Positions 30,080 to 42,290 of a stretch of 64,000 nucleotides of DNA are shown here, piece after piece. Within the stretch, counting starts at the first letter, position 1. Every line of letters begins with the position of its first letter. The notes beneath the pieces are model-generated. The model was given only the letters and a program-made list of their open reading frames with translations, was not told where the DNA came from and ran no database searches. The stretch comes from Motacilla alba alba (lineage: Eukaryota; Chordata; Aves; Passeriformes; Motacillidae): positions 1,674,001-1,738,000 of the forward strand of contig NC_052027.1 in assembly GCF_015832195.1 (NCBI RefSeq), given 5' to 3'. The position numbers were made by a program, and so were the translations under genes.

Positions 30080-30355
30080 GAACCCAGACTGGGAGCAGTA
30101 CAGATCCAGGCTGCTGGGTCCCTCAGAGGGACAAGAGGAACGGGCAGGAACTGATCCCAGAAGCTCCAGGTGAACATGAGGCAGAACTTCCCTGTGCAGT
30201 GACCACACACTGAGCACACCACCCTGAGAGGGGCTGGGGTGTCCTCCCTGGGATATTGCAGACCCTGGACACAATCCCGTGCTCTGGGATGGCCCTGCTG
30301 GAGCAGGGAGGTGACACCAGATGTCCCTTCCAGCCTGACCCATTCTGTGACTGTG
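30080..30355 (+). mobile_element. CR1 LINE 3' region in LRRN1 intron 1
   Basis: CCAGGTGAACATGAGGCAGA, ACTTCCCTGTGCAGTGACC, CCTGGACACAATCCCGTGCT, TGCTGGAGCAGGGAGGTGAC and CCCTTCCAGCCTGACCCATT occur in the CR1 order. The left limit is uncertain. Confidence 0.82.
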
Positions 30356-33300
30356 GAAGAGCCTCTTGGGAGAGGGGACCTCCAAGGAGGTTGGGCTGGA
30401 GCTCTGTGGATGCTGCAAGCACCACTGGAGGTGAGCTCCCACAGGCTGGGCTCACTGCAGGCTGGTCAGGGCAGATGGGCAAGTTTAGGGAAAGGCTTTC
30501 GTGTGTGTTGGAGGTAAAACCTGCCCTGCCCTTTAGCAGGGTCTTCCTCTGCAGCTGTGCATCCTTGTTTTCCTGGATAAAACAGGGATTTATGGATAAA
30601 ACAGGGATTGGTGCTGTGCTGAGCTGAGCCAGAGCCTCTGGCTGGGCTTTAGGAGGGAGAGGCACTGAAAGAGGAGCAGCCTCTAAATGCCAGCAGTAAG
30701 CTCAACACTAAGCCCAGTCTAAAAGCAGGTTACTAAAGTCACTCCAGTCAAGAGCATCAGTGACCTTGTACATCCTAGAGAAAGAGAAGCTGGAGTTTAA
30801 TAACCAGGACATTTCCAGCCAGCCCACGGAACGGGCTCCTTTCCCAGGAATTAAATTTACAAGTGCAATCCTGTGTATTTAGAAAAATATTGAGGAATAA
30901 TGCTTGCTAATAAGCCTTTTATAGTGAGGTTTTTAAAGCCTCCAGTGTCATTGGGAAATAAGCTATTTACAGGTCTGGATTGTGGAAAATACAGAAAAAT
31001 CAAGCTGAAAATGATGACGGTTGAAGGAGCTTGAAAAAATCTGAACGTGGGAGCTGGGTATTAAAAGGAAATACAGAAACAAAGGCCCGTAGGACATGTA
31101 ATAATGGTGTAAAGCCTCAAAACACATCTTCAGTGATTTATAATATTAAAGTTTTGAGGTTTTTTTCCTTGCAAATAATGCCTACTTTTTCTTCTCATCT
31201 GTACACACATTCCATCAAAATAAAGTCTGTGTTTAATTCTGGGGAAAGCTCTGGTGAGAAGGTGATTTGCTGTATCTTGAGACAACCTTAGCATGCTTTA
31301 TCTGTGTTCTTTTGAAAAATACTACTCTTATCTCCACCAAAGAACTGCAAAGAGCATCCTATTCATAACGTCTGTGCTGCAGAAACAGCATATTACAGCT
31401 TGGAAATTTGTAATTTATTGGAGCTTATTCTTAAGGCTGGCATCTGATACAGTATTTTTCATTAAAATAGTGAAGTAAATTTGCAGGAGAGGGGAAAATG
31501 GTTTTCATTCATAGACTGCTCTGGAGTGCAAGGGGCTGGATTCCCTGCAGGGAGCAGCCACTGGGTATGGAGTGCCCATCAAATCCACCAGAGAACTGCA
31601 ACCCAGCTTCTGGCAACTGATGGGAAATCTCTCACAGATTACCATTAACCAGTCAGATTAGAAACATCAGGAGTAACAGGGGCTTGCCAAACAGGGGGCT
31701 GGCAAATTAGAGAGGCTGTGTGCTTTAGGCAAGAAAAAACCTCATAAACCACTTTATGGCCTTGAAACCTGAAAGGTGAGATGTGTTTGTGCAGCAGGGA
31801 TGTTCTTATGCCAGGAACACAAATTATTATCAGCTTTTTACTACATTTCTCTTCATGGATGAGTTTCATCTTGGGACAATACAGGCTGTTCTGTTGTTCA
31901 GGACTTTTTTCACGTCCTGCTGAAAGGGCTCAGTGTGAAAGCAAAGCTTTGATTCTGTTTGATGCAGAAGAATCCCATCTGTGACCACTGTTCTGGTCCC
32001 ACATCATCACCAGAGGAAGTTTCTTGATTAGATCAGCATTTCTGAGAGTCAAGCCACCCCACTGCCAGGTTAAGATCCAGGTCCCCGAGCCCTCCCTCGC
32101 AGCTCTTCCCTTCTGCCTGCCCTGCAGGTGATGGAGGGCAAACCCTTGGGGTGGGCTTTCCTTTCCCCCTCACATGCCCTAACCCTTCCCCAGCCCCTTC
32201 TCCCTTTCAAATGCAAGGCAGAATTGAAACCCGATTGCTTTTAGTGAAGAATCCAGAATTTCCACAGTATAATCAATTTGGGAAGACCTCTTCCAACTAC
32301 TTTTTGCATGTTGTGCATCTGCTGGCTGATGAATGAAAGAGGACCAAAGGTGGAGAAACCCTGCTTTGGCTTCTTACCATATTTAAAGAGTAGAAATGGA
32401 TTGAGTCATGGCGTATTTGGGATCTCAGAACCCCGTGGAAGGATCTGAGCATCTCTGGAACCCATGGGGGCACCTCCCTCCCAAGGATTTCATACAGAGC
32501 AGCTCAGAAAATCTCTGCTTCTTACTGTCTATCAAAATCAGCACAACTCAAACAAAAACCTACAAAACAAAATGAAAGAGGACAAAGGGCACGCAGAGAT
32601 TGGGTTGGATTTTGGAGCAGAATTCCCTTTTTGTTTTTTGACCACTCTGAGAGCCAAGGAGCTTGGCCAGTGGAAGCAAAGTGTTAATAATAACCAAGTA
32701 AGGAGCACACAAGGAATATTTTTAACCAGGAGAAACAGGGCTGCCAGAACTCCAGAGGATTTTCCTGAAGTAACAGAAAATCCTTTTCCTCCCTTTTTGC
32801 TGACTGGCTCCTGGCAGTGTGATTATTTTGCTTCCTACACAGTTCTAGATCAAACTCCAGTTCTGTGAGTCACTCAGGATCCCCCACAGTTGGGAAAGAC
32901 CCCGGTGTGTACGTGGTTGTTACTACCACAGAGGATGCCAAAAAAACCCTGTGCTGCAAACAGTGCCTGATAAATCCCAAGCAGAATGAGTCAGGAGCTC
33001 TGGAGGTATTTATAAATCAACACAATGGTGCTGGCTGTAGGGAATGCATAAGGCTTGTTATTAAAAATTATATGGGCACAGAGCTTCAATTGCTTATCTT
33101 CAATTCTTCAATCAAGGAAAAAAGTTCTTTTTCTGGTCCTTGTTACACTCTGTTTTGATAATTCTGTTTCCTGTGGCTGTAATGTGTGTTAGCATTTCAA
33201 TTATTAGTGATTAAGTATTAAACTGTATTTTACTATTAGCCTAGATCTATATCTACACAGTTTGTACATGTAGTGTGCTGACACAGACTGCAGCCCTTAG

Positions 33301-35346
33301 AATAAAACAGACTTTTATTGATTTTTTTTCTGAGTTTTATGCTTACAAAATCCAATTCTCTGTTTCTGAGCTATATATATTTAAATGCTAATAGACCCGT
33401 GTATTGAGTTGGCTGATCTGGGAAGATCTGATAGGAAAGATTGTGAGCATACCACTAACAAAATAAATGGATTTAGCATGGGAGGTGCTGAGATGTAATA
33501 GAAAGGCTGTTAGCACCAAGACAAAGATCTGGAACTCAACCAAGCTGGGAAGGGACAGAACTAATTCCATTAAGTGGCCACAGATTTGGGCTTGGCACTG
33601 CTGTGAACCAAGGCTCTGCTCTGACCTGAGAAAAAGGCTCTTCTCTCTCTCTCTCCAGTTCACTGCTGCATCCCATGACCTCCCCCTTTTCCACGAGCCT
33701 TTCTGCACCTCTGCTCCATGAAATACGTGTTCCCCACCGCTGTTTCATCCCAAAAGCACTGCCATGTGATCAGGGCAGGAAAGCTCAGTCAGCTGAGAGT
33801 GTGGGACCCCCCCAGCCTGGGTTTAACCATTTCTGTGCTCTCAGGTATCCCCTGAATGCTGATGCTTTGCTCCATGCGGAAAACAGGCTTGCTCTGAGAC
33901 CTTCATGAGGTTAAGAAAGCAGAAAATAGATCTTATTCAATGCACTGGGTGTTCAGGCACTGTCCCTTCAGCTTTAGTCCTCAGGCTGGTCGTGCCACAT
34001 CCCAGGTTTTCCATGGATTCTTTCTTTCATCAGTGCTTGCAAAACACAGAGGTACTACAATTTCTGCCTGTTGCAGAAAGGAAGTTTTTTCCTCTCCAAA
34101 TTTTAAGTTGTTGGTGCTTTATAGATAAAATCTTTAGCTAATTGCAGGGATTCATTTGGGCGTGATAATGTTTGGTTTGTACAAACCAGACTTGTTGCAC
34201 TTCAAGGGGGCAGAAGGAGAAAGGAAAACAGATTTGTCAATGAACTTAGAAAAAACACTGACCTGGTTTTACTTGGTGCCTTTTCCTACAATGAACCCAC
34301 TTTAAAGACCTGTTTTCAAGCAGCAATTAAAAACCTTCATTTTTGCAATGGCTTGTTCACCTATGGCTAAGAGAAAGTTATTTTTCAATGCATTTACAAG
34401 TCACTGGTGGCTCTCTGGAACTATCAATATTTACTCTATTTCTGTTAGAATGACGGATCATGTGTAATTTAAAAATTTAACAAGGCCAATCAGTAGCTCA
34501 TCTGCATGCCAGTAATTGTATGCAGCACATTAGCAAGGTATGAATTTATTAGATAGTTTTGGACTTGCTTAATCATATAAATGATATGATGCATGAAATA
34601 ACAGAAAATGAAGGATTCATTATATAAATGATAAACATTTTCAAATTACGAAAAGACAATCCAAGCTTTGATTGATATTTTATTAAAACAAGGTAAAATG
34701 TTATTCTACCAAATTTGGACAGGCTCAAGGATTCTCTCTGAGTAACTCGGAGGTGTTTTGTAGAAGTTCCTTAGGATGTGATCTGTCAGACTCCAGGGTG
34801 GAGGAGGAAGCCAGGGAATGTCTCCAATGAACTTAACCAGCCCCATGGCTTCTCCAGACGGGAGCATTCTCTTTAGAACAGGATAAAATGGGGAAACTCT
34901 CAGGTGAAACTCTCCAGGGGCAGGGCTGGAGCTCTGGGTTACCACTGCCACAGGTGGAGCTTCTTCCACTAGGAAAAGTGTTGAGCATGGAGGAATCTGG
35001 TTGGGAGCCCAGCCCCATCTCCTAAGGTGTGTGCTGCTGAAATGCGTGTGTCTCTGGCAGGTGATCCCCAGTCCATCCCAATCCAGGAGCCATCCCTGCA
35101 CCCTCCCCAGCCCAGGCTCAGCCGTGCTGCTCTTCCACCCCACGCCTGCCTTTGGCACCCCCTGCTTGTCACAAACCAACCCCTTTGGGGTGAAGCCGGC
35201 GGCTCCCAGCTGACCTCAGGGGTGGGATGTGCCCCTCCAGAGCCAGGAGTCCTTCGGGATCCCCAGGGAGCCCCTCTGGAGTCCCCAAGGAGCTGGGCTG
35301 CTCTGGAACAGGGCTGGCTCCCAGTGCCATGCTGGGAATGGGTTCC

Positions 35347-36275
35347 AGGTGCCTCTGGAGGGTGAGACCCCAACACCTGGCTGTGGGTGCCTCTGGAGGA
35401 TGAGGAGACCCCAACACCTGGCTGTGGGTGCCTCGGGAGGATGAGGAGACCCCAACACCTGGCTGTGGGTGCCTCGGGAGGATGAGGAGACCCCAACACC
35501 TGGCTGTGGGTGCCTCTGGAGGGTGAGACCCCAACACCTGGCTGTGGGTGCCTCTGGAGGGTGAGACCCCAACACCTGCCTGTGGGTGCCTCTGGAGGGT
35601 CAGGAGACCCCAACACCTGCCTGTGGGTGCCTCTGGAGGGTCAGGAGACCCCAACACCTGGCTGTGGGTGCCTCTGGAGGATCAGGAGACCCCAACACCT
35701 GCCTGTGGGTGCCTCGGGAGGATGAGGAGACCCCAACACCTGCCTGTGGGTGCCTCTGGAGGATGAGGAGACCCCAACACCTCCCTGTGGGTGCCTCTGG
35801 AGGATGAGGAGACCCCAACACCTGGCTGTGGGTGCCTCTGGAGGGTGAGGAGACCCCAACACCTCCCTGTGGGTGCCTCTGGAGGGTGAGACCCCAACAC
35901 CTGGCTGTGGGTGCCTCTGGAGGGTGAGACCCCAACACCTGGCTGTGGGTGCCTCTGGAGGATGAGGAGACCCCAACACCTGCCTGTGGGTGCCTCTGGA
36001 GGGTCAGGAGACCCCAACACCTGGCTGTGGGTGCCTCTGGAGGGTCAGGAGACCCCAACACCTGCCTGTGGGTGCCTCTGGAGGATGAGGAGACCCCAAC
36101 ACCTGGCTGTGGGTGCCTCGGGAGGATGAGGAGACCCCAACACCTGGCTGTGGGTGCCTCTGGAGGGTGAGACCCCAACACCTGGCTGTGGGTGCCTCTG
36201 GAGGATGAGGAGACCCCAACACCTGCCTGTGGGTGCCTCTGGAGGATCAGGAGACCCCCACCCCAGCACCTGCCT
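35347..36275. repeat. Minisatellite, 38/41-bp units, about 23 copies
   Basis: The unit has a constant part, CTGTGGGTGCCTCTGG, a variable part (GGTGAG, GATGAGGAG or GGTCAGGAG) and then ACCCCAACACCTG. Units of 38 and 41 bp are interspersed, differing by a 3-base indel. I counted 23 occurrences of CCTCTGG/CCTCGGG at this spacing between 35352 and 36236. No unit contains a stop in any frame of either strand, so long artefactual open frames arise (for example 35600-36406 minus). The array lies in LRRN1 intron 1. Confidence 0.95.
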
Positions 36276-39069
36276 GGGCTCTGCTCCCTTGCAGGGCCAC
36301 AGCACAGGGTGGGGGCTGCAGTCCCCCAGCACTGCTGGGACATGCCACCCCAGAGCAGAGGCAGGCAGACCCTGCCAGGTGCCTGCAGGGGGGCACGGCT
36401 TCCCAAAGCCCTCGGTTCTGCTGCTCTAACGCAAGCTGACAGATGCCCAAATTGCTGGAATCAGCAGAGTTAGTTAAATTAAATACCTGGAAATGAGATG
36501 CTGACTGACAACGTCTGAAATTGCTAACTGACACCCCCAAGGAAGGTTTGCCTCCGTGTTCAGCTGCTTTGGCTTGGGAATTGTTCAGGAAAGTACTGCC
36601 CTGTGTGACCACCGAGGAGCAAAGGGCAGCACCTCAGGAGAGGAAATGATGTGGTAAGGCTGCTGTACCAATAAAATAAGGGAAAGAGCTGCTTCTCCTG
36701 GCACTTTTATAACTTCAGAGCATCCTCACTACAGCAGCCTGTTCAATATTTCAGGCCTGTTACTTAAACTTGCTTTGCCTTGTTGTTCTGTTAGTTAAAA
36801 AGGGAAGAAAAAGGCAATTCTCCCCTGCAAACACTCAATCTTTTAGAAACTGTGCTCCAGGTAAAAACCGGGTCCTGTTCTTTTAATAATTCAGCCAGAT
36901 GGAATGTCAAGGAAACACTGCCTTGTAACACCAAATTAAGGTCTTATGACACAGAAAGTGAAGTTATAAAAATATTTTTCAGCAGAAGTTAAGAGCAGGG
37001 ACTAATTCCTGTCTCACTGATAGCACAGACTTGGCCTGCCTTCACCAGAGGGAGAATTAGGCCAAGCCAAAATAGGCCAATCCAGTATTTTTCTTCAGTG
37101 CCACACGTAGAAAAAGCAAAGACGACATCTAAAGAGCAAAACAAAATTTGAATAAAGTTGCAGGGTTTGAAGCAGCAAAGGATGAGAGAGTGGGGTTCAG
37201 AAGAACTTTCAGCTCTCAGCCCCCCATGGAGGTGTGTTCAGCTGTGACCTTGCAGAGCTCATTCCGTGAAGAACTTTATTCCTCAGCTGCAGGGGAATGG
37301 CACTGGTACAGTCTGAGTAACTCAAGCACATCTGCAGGGACTGTTTCTTATCAAAGTGGTTCTGTGAGGTCCCTGTGCACAACTTAGGCCCTCCAAACCT
37401 TAGAGAAACACCATTATTTAATTAATAATTGCAAACCAACAAAACCAGTTCCTAAGCCAGCTCTTGGATTTTCTCTGCTCTTGTCCATCTTTTTCCCCAC
37501 GTTAACTGCAGAGACAAAACAGAGTACGGGAATATTTGTGGTGGGTTTCCTTGGATTTCTGCTCTGGCATGGGGCTCTGGCTGCTTCCCACCTCTCCCCT
37601 CTCCCAGGAGCCCTCCAGGCACTGCCAACCCTCCTCCAGTCAGCAGAAAAACCATCCCAGCTCCAAAGCCTCTTTTGTGTAGAACCCAAAAACGATTTTT
37701 TGGGAAAGATGTGTTTAAGGCCTGACTCTGTTAATGACTTAACTGCTCTGGAGCACAACCTGGAATTGTGGGCTCCTGGGAGCATCGAGGGTCTCCAGGC
37801 TGGCAGCTCCAGCTGGAAGGGGCTGCAGGAATCAGCTGTGGTGGGGCTGAAATGCAGGCTCGCTGTCCATGAGCCTGACACAAACACAGAGGAGGAGGAG
37901 GGCTGCATTTATGCGCTTCCAAAAACTTTACATAGATTTTCTTCAGTTCTGTGTCTACAAAATGTCTGCCAGGAAAAAAATCTGGAGCTTGGCAGGATGA
38001 AGCCTCACACGTGTATTGTTCGTGTAACTATGGTAACCTACAAATGCCACCAGTGTTTCCATTTCATACACAAATGAGGGGACAGCTGTGGGGACCACAT
38101 GTCTGCCAATGGAATAATATATGTGAACTAGGATGGCTTGGTCAGAAAATTACAACTCATCTATATTAATCAGGGCTTCAAAGAACAGGCACCTCCGTGG
38201 TGACAAAGTGCACAGGAAGACAGAGGGATTTTTATTTTGGGAATTTTTGGCTGCTCTGTAAATATCTGCAGCATCTTGCTACTTTGCTGGTTGGAAAAGA
38301 AACTAAAATAAATACTGTTCAACCAGAGCTGTTCCATAAACATCACTTAACTCTTCTCCTTAGGTTTTGTTTGTTTGGGTTTTTTTCCTGATGCCTGATC
38401 CTGGTCTGAGCCTGACACAAAGCCAGACCTGGGACCACGCGAGTCACTCACCTGGGGGAGGAGCAGCTCTGAAAGAGACAGAAATAATGTGGCTCAGAGC
38501 TTTGTGAACAAAGTCCCCATTTTTACTCATTGCTATAATTAACAGAAATAAGAGCTTCGAAAGATTCGTAAGAGAAACTAAAAAAATATTTTAAAACATT
38601 GTTTAAATGTGGGTGAGTCTCTGTCATCCCTAACAATAACAAAGAGAGATCTGCAGACCCAATAGTGCAAATAAATCCCCTTTCCAGTGAATATTGAGCT
38701 ATGCAGGCTGCAGTAGCAGCAAGACTTGACCGCTGTTATGATTCATGCGAGGTGTTTTAAGTGTCCCTAGGAAAGGACCGCGGAGCAGGGACGTGCCGCC
38801 CTCCTTGGCACAGCGGCCAGGCAGCAGCCGGCTGCAGCAGGAACCCAGCACGCCGATTAGGAAAAGTTTTCCCTGCCTTCTGCAGTGCCACGCCGCTGTG
38901 TCGGTGTGAAACAAAGGCTGCAGCATCCCCTCCTCCGCCCGCGGCAGCGAGCTGGGCTCCGGGCAGCACGGGGATTGGGAATGGATGATGGTGATGGTGA
39001 GGAGAGCTTAACCACTGCTCCTTGAAATGAGCCCATCTGCTCCACGAGCTGCGACCAAATGCACACGGA

Positions 39070-39265
39070 GAATCCTGGAATCACAGAACGGCTTGGGTTG
39101 GGAGGGACCTTCAAGATCATCCAGTGCCACCCTGCCATGGCAGTGACACGTCCCTCTGTCCCAGGCTGCTCCAGCCCCAACGTCCAGCCTGGCCTTGGGC
39201 ACTGCCAGGGATCCAGGGGCAGCCCCAGCTGCTCTGGGCACCTGTGCCAGGGCTGCTCCTTGTGA
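39070..39265 (-). mobile_element. CR1 LINE 3' end in LRRN1 intron 1
   Basis: In reverse orientation: GAATCACAGAACGGCTTGGG, TTGGGAGGGACCTTCAAGAT, CCCTGCCATGGCAGTGACAC and GCCTGGCCTTGGGCACTGCC. It has the same orientation as LRRN1, about 0.8 kb from the CpG island. Confidence 0.88.
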
Positions 39266-41121
39266 GGTCAGACTGAACAGAAGTTTCTTTTTCCAGCCTG
39301 AATTTGGACGGGCTCAGCATTATTTATGGCAGTAAAAAAGGTCCTTCACAGTTCACGGGAAAAGTTGTTATCCTTCTCTAACTGCCCAGCTTAATGCAAA
39401 ATCCTGTTTCCTTCAATGATCAGCAGTGTTATCGTGTCTGTTCTAGGTAAATGGAAAAGGCTTTATGGTCATCACAGTAACTGGTCTAATAACGTCCAAA
39501 ATGCCTACTGGGAGAGATAATTTTATACGGGCTACATAAAATGTTGTGCAGATAACTTTTAACCGCCGAGGTAAAAGTTAAAGTGGAGCTCTTGTCCCGG
39601 AGCAGCGGCACAGCAGAGGCTGCAGAGCAGGGGGACAGGGACACCAGGGGCTGAGAGCAGAGCCGTCCTGGCTCTCCTCACTTCCCATCTGGGAAGCTTG
39701 GTGCAGTGCTTTGTCCCTCTCAGTGTGTCCGTCTTTAGATTAACTTAAACTCTGACTTGTGAGACTTTGGGACTCGGCTTGGTCGGATCCTTTGGACAAC
39801 AGCGGGATGGATGCTGGGTGTGCCTTTATCACTCAAAGCCCTGTGATCTCCCTGTGGGTGCATCTGAGCTATTGGCCAGAACAGGTTTATGATGTTCAGG
39901 GGCTCCTTTTATAGGGACCCTTTAAGTCCATAAGGAAAAGACTTCAAGGTTTCCAAACTACTTTCATGGAAGGGACTCGCTACTTGGGAGCTGTCGCACA
40001 GCTCCAGGACAAGAACAGAAGCACCCTGTGTGTGATCTCTCACCTTTGGACAACGTTATTGCCTACTTGGAGTTTAATTCCGCTACCTTCCCCTCCATCG
40101 CCTGAAATGGTGGGAGATGCGCCCCGAGCCAGCACCGGGGGAGAGAATAACTTGGGGGAGAGCGAAAATCGCAGGCGAACATCTGTTGTGCGGCCCCGGC
40201 AGGGCTGAGCCGCCGGCACAATGCGCCTCGCTCCCGTCCCTCCTCTCGCAGGGAACGGGGGCCGGCCCCGCGCTCAAAGGGCCCTTTGACAGGGGCGACA
40301 AAGGGGCGGCAGCGGGGCCGGTCCCTTTGTCCGCCAGAGCCGGGGCAGGGACCCCCGGTGCCGGGGTGAAGAGCCGCCGCTGCCCCGCGCTTCTCCCCGC
40401 ACCTTTCGGGCAGCAGAGTCCCGAAAGAGCCCCCGCGAAGGGCAGGTGCGCTGCAGAGGGAGCCGGCGGAGCATCCCTGGCCGCCCTGCGCTCTGCCCAG
40501 GCCGGTCCCGCAGCGCCCCGCGCACAAAGCCGCGGCCGCGGGAGGAGGGCGGCGGAGCCGCGGCCCCGCTCACACTGCGCCTTTATGCCGCTTTCTGAAG
40601 GGCCATTGTCACACTGAAGGCTCCTTGTCTCCTCGCATTCCTCCGGGTGAATGGATGAGGCAGGACATCTGCCGGGATCCGCTCCCATTCGCATGCAAAT
40701 GGGGGACGCGGGCAGCGCTGCCGCACCGCCGGCCCCGCGCCCACCGCCGGCTCCCGGCACCGCCGATCCCCCCCGGAACCCCCGATTTACCGCAAACCGG
40801 CCCGGGGAGCGGCGGAGCACCCGAGAGGGAGGAGGAGGAGGAGGAGGAGGAGAGCGACGCTGCAGCCGAACCCCCGCAGCCCCGGAGGTGCGAGGCGGCC
40901 GCAGCCCCGGGGCGGTCCCGGCGCGGTGCGGAGCCACCGAAACCCCGCAGCCCGCGGGGACTGCCCCGGGGGGCACCGGGGGCGCGTCCGCCACCGCAAA
41001 CTTTGCTCCGTCCCCGGGCCGCACCGCACATCGCTGCGGCGCAGCGGCGCGCATCCCCGCAGCCCGGAGCGGCGCTCCCGCAGCCTCCGCTCGCTGCCCC
41101 GAGCCCGGCGGACGCACTCAC

Positions 41122-41320
41122 CGCCGGCCGGGCGCTGCCGCGGTAGTCCCCCGGGGCTGCACATCCGCTGCTGCTGCTGCCGCGGTCCCAGAGCGCCGGG
41201 ATACGGGGAGCGATGGAGGGATGGATGGATGGGCAGACGGACGGACCGGTCCCTCCGTGCCTGCTGCCCGCCCCCAGCACGGCGGGAGCGGCGGCGCGGT
41301 GCCGGTGCCGGTGCGCGGTG
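41122..41320 (-). other. LRRN1: Predicted LRRN1 non-coding exon 1 with splice donor
   Basis: On the minus strand the sequence GGCG|GTGAGTG gives a near-perfect 5' splice site, with the last exon base at 41122 and the intron starting at 41121. It lies inside the CpG island and 60-250 bases downstream of a CCAAT box, the right layout for a first exon. Known LRRN1 genes have a non-coding first exon and all coding sequence in the next one. The upstream edge (transcription start) is a guess. A short GGAT microsatellite (41218-41234) lies inside the predicted exon. Confidence 0.5.
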
Positions 41321-41400
41321 CCGCCCGCTCTGAGGCGCCGCCGGCGCGCACCTGGGAAGGCGCCGCGGGTCAGCTGACGGGCCGCGCTCCCATTGGCTGC
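41290..41400 (-). promoter_or_regulatory. LRRN1: Candidate LRRN1 core promoter
   Basis: The minus strand carries a CCAAT box in the context AGCCAATGGG (complement of 41392-41396), then a 10-bp palindrome GTCAGCTGAC (41369-41378) with an E-box core CAGCTG, then very CpG-dense sequence and the predicted exon 1 donor. I see no TATA box, which fits a CpG-island promoter with dispersed starts. CCAAT boxes usually lie 60-100 bases upstream of the start, which would put initiation near 41300. Confidence 0.45.
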
Positions 41401-41510
41401 TGCGCGCGCGGCACCGGCTGCGGGGGCGGGGCGAGACATGGCCACGCCCTCCCCCCGCACGGCCCCGCCCCCGGCCTCGGTGCGCGCCCGGGGCTGCCGC
41501 GGGCACCGTT

Positions 41511-42290
41511 CGGATCCTGGGCAGCGTCCGTTCCTTCCCTGGGATCCTGGGGAGCATCCCTCCCTTCCCTGGGATCATGGGCAGCGTCCCTTCCTCCCTT
41601 TGGATCCTGGCCAGCGTCCGTTCCTTCCCTGGGATCATGGGGAGCGTCCCTCCCTTCCCTGGGATCATGGGCAGCGTCCCTCCCTCCCTTCGGATCCTGG
41701 GCAGCGTCCCTCCCTTCCCTGGGATCGTGGGGAGCGTCCCTCCCTCCCTTTGGATCCTGGGGAGCGTCCTTCCCTTCCCTGGAATCATGGGGAGCATCCC
41801 TTCCTTCCTTCGGATCATGGGGAGCGTCCCTCCCTGCCTTTGGATCCTGGGGAGCGTCCTTCCCTTCCCTGGGATCATGGGGAGAGTCCCTCCCTCCCTT
41901 TGGATCCTGGGCAGCGTCCCTTCCTTCCTTTGGATCCTGGGGAGTGTCCCTCCCTTCCTTCCTTTAGATCCAGGGTGAGCATCCCTTCCTTCCTTCCTTT
42001 GGATCTTGGGGGAACCATCCCTCCCTTCCTTTGGATCCAAGGTGAGCTTCCCTCCCTTCTTCTGGATCCAGGGGAACATATCTTCCTTCCTTTGGATCCA
42101 GGGTGAGCATCCCTTCCTTCCTTCCTTTGGATCTGGGGGAACATCCCTTCCTTCCTTCCTTTGGATCCAGGGCTAACATCCCTCCCATTGCTCAGATCCA
42201 GGGTTAGCATCCCTTCTTTCCATCCTTCAGATCCAGGGTGAATATCCGTTCCTTTTTTGGGATCCAGGGTGAACATCCCTTCCTGCCATC
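41511..42290. repeat. Minisatellite, 30-bp unit grading into 31-35-bp units
   Basis: Between 41511 and about 41960 a 30-bp unit repeats about 15 times in perfect register. Each unit has the words GGATCCTGG (or GGATCATGG), then GGAGCGTCC or GCAGCGTCC, then CTTCC runs. From about 41960 to 42290 longer, less regular variants carry GGATCCAGGGTGA. The array begins about 110 bases upstream of the putative LRRN1 CCAAT box. The minus strand has several GGG runs per unit, so quadruplex formation is possible. Open frames across it are repeat artefacts. Confidence 0.92.

Larger units (their letters stand above)
26187..41121 (-). other. LRRN1: LRRN1 intron 1 (predicted)
   Basis: The predicted donor (41121) and acceptor (26187) bound about 14.9 kb of mostly unique A+T-rich DNA. 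It contains CR1 fragments (27052-27190, 30080-30355, 39070-39265), one large minisatellite (35347-36275) and no credible coding exon on either strand. Stretches such as 34440-34670 look like non-coding DNA rich in homeodomain and POU-like words. Confidence 0.5.
40080..41520. other. CpG island
   Basis: This is by far the most CpG-dense part of the window: long runs of CG dinucleotides and GC-box-like words, in sharp contrast to the CpG-poor flanks. Long open frames on both strands here (up to several hundred codons) result from high GC and few stop triplets; their translations are Pro/Ala/Gly/Arg-rich with no domain. The island covers the predicted LRRN1 promoter, exon 1 and about 1 kb of intron 1. 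It contains a GGA trinucleotide run at about 40828-40852. Confidence 0.85.

Noticed and set aside
35347..36275. CRISPR-like regular repeat
   Set aside because: The units are contiguous with no unique spacers, and the genome is clearly vertebrate. It is a minisatellite.
35600..36406. 268-codon minus-strand open frame and similar plus-strand frames
   Set aside because: They are translations of the 38/41-bp minisatellite; every frame is open because the unit lacks stops. No start context, domain or unique sequence supports a gene.
40083..42079. Several long frames on both strands (up to 438 codons) in the CpG island and adjoining array
   Set aside because: High GC and the 30-bp repeat suppress stop codons. 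Products are Pro/Ala/Arg-rich or repetitive, overlap in many frames, and run across the promoter into satellite DNA.
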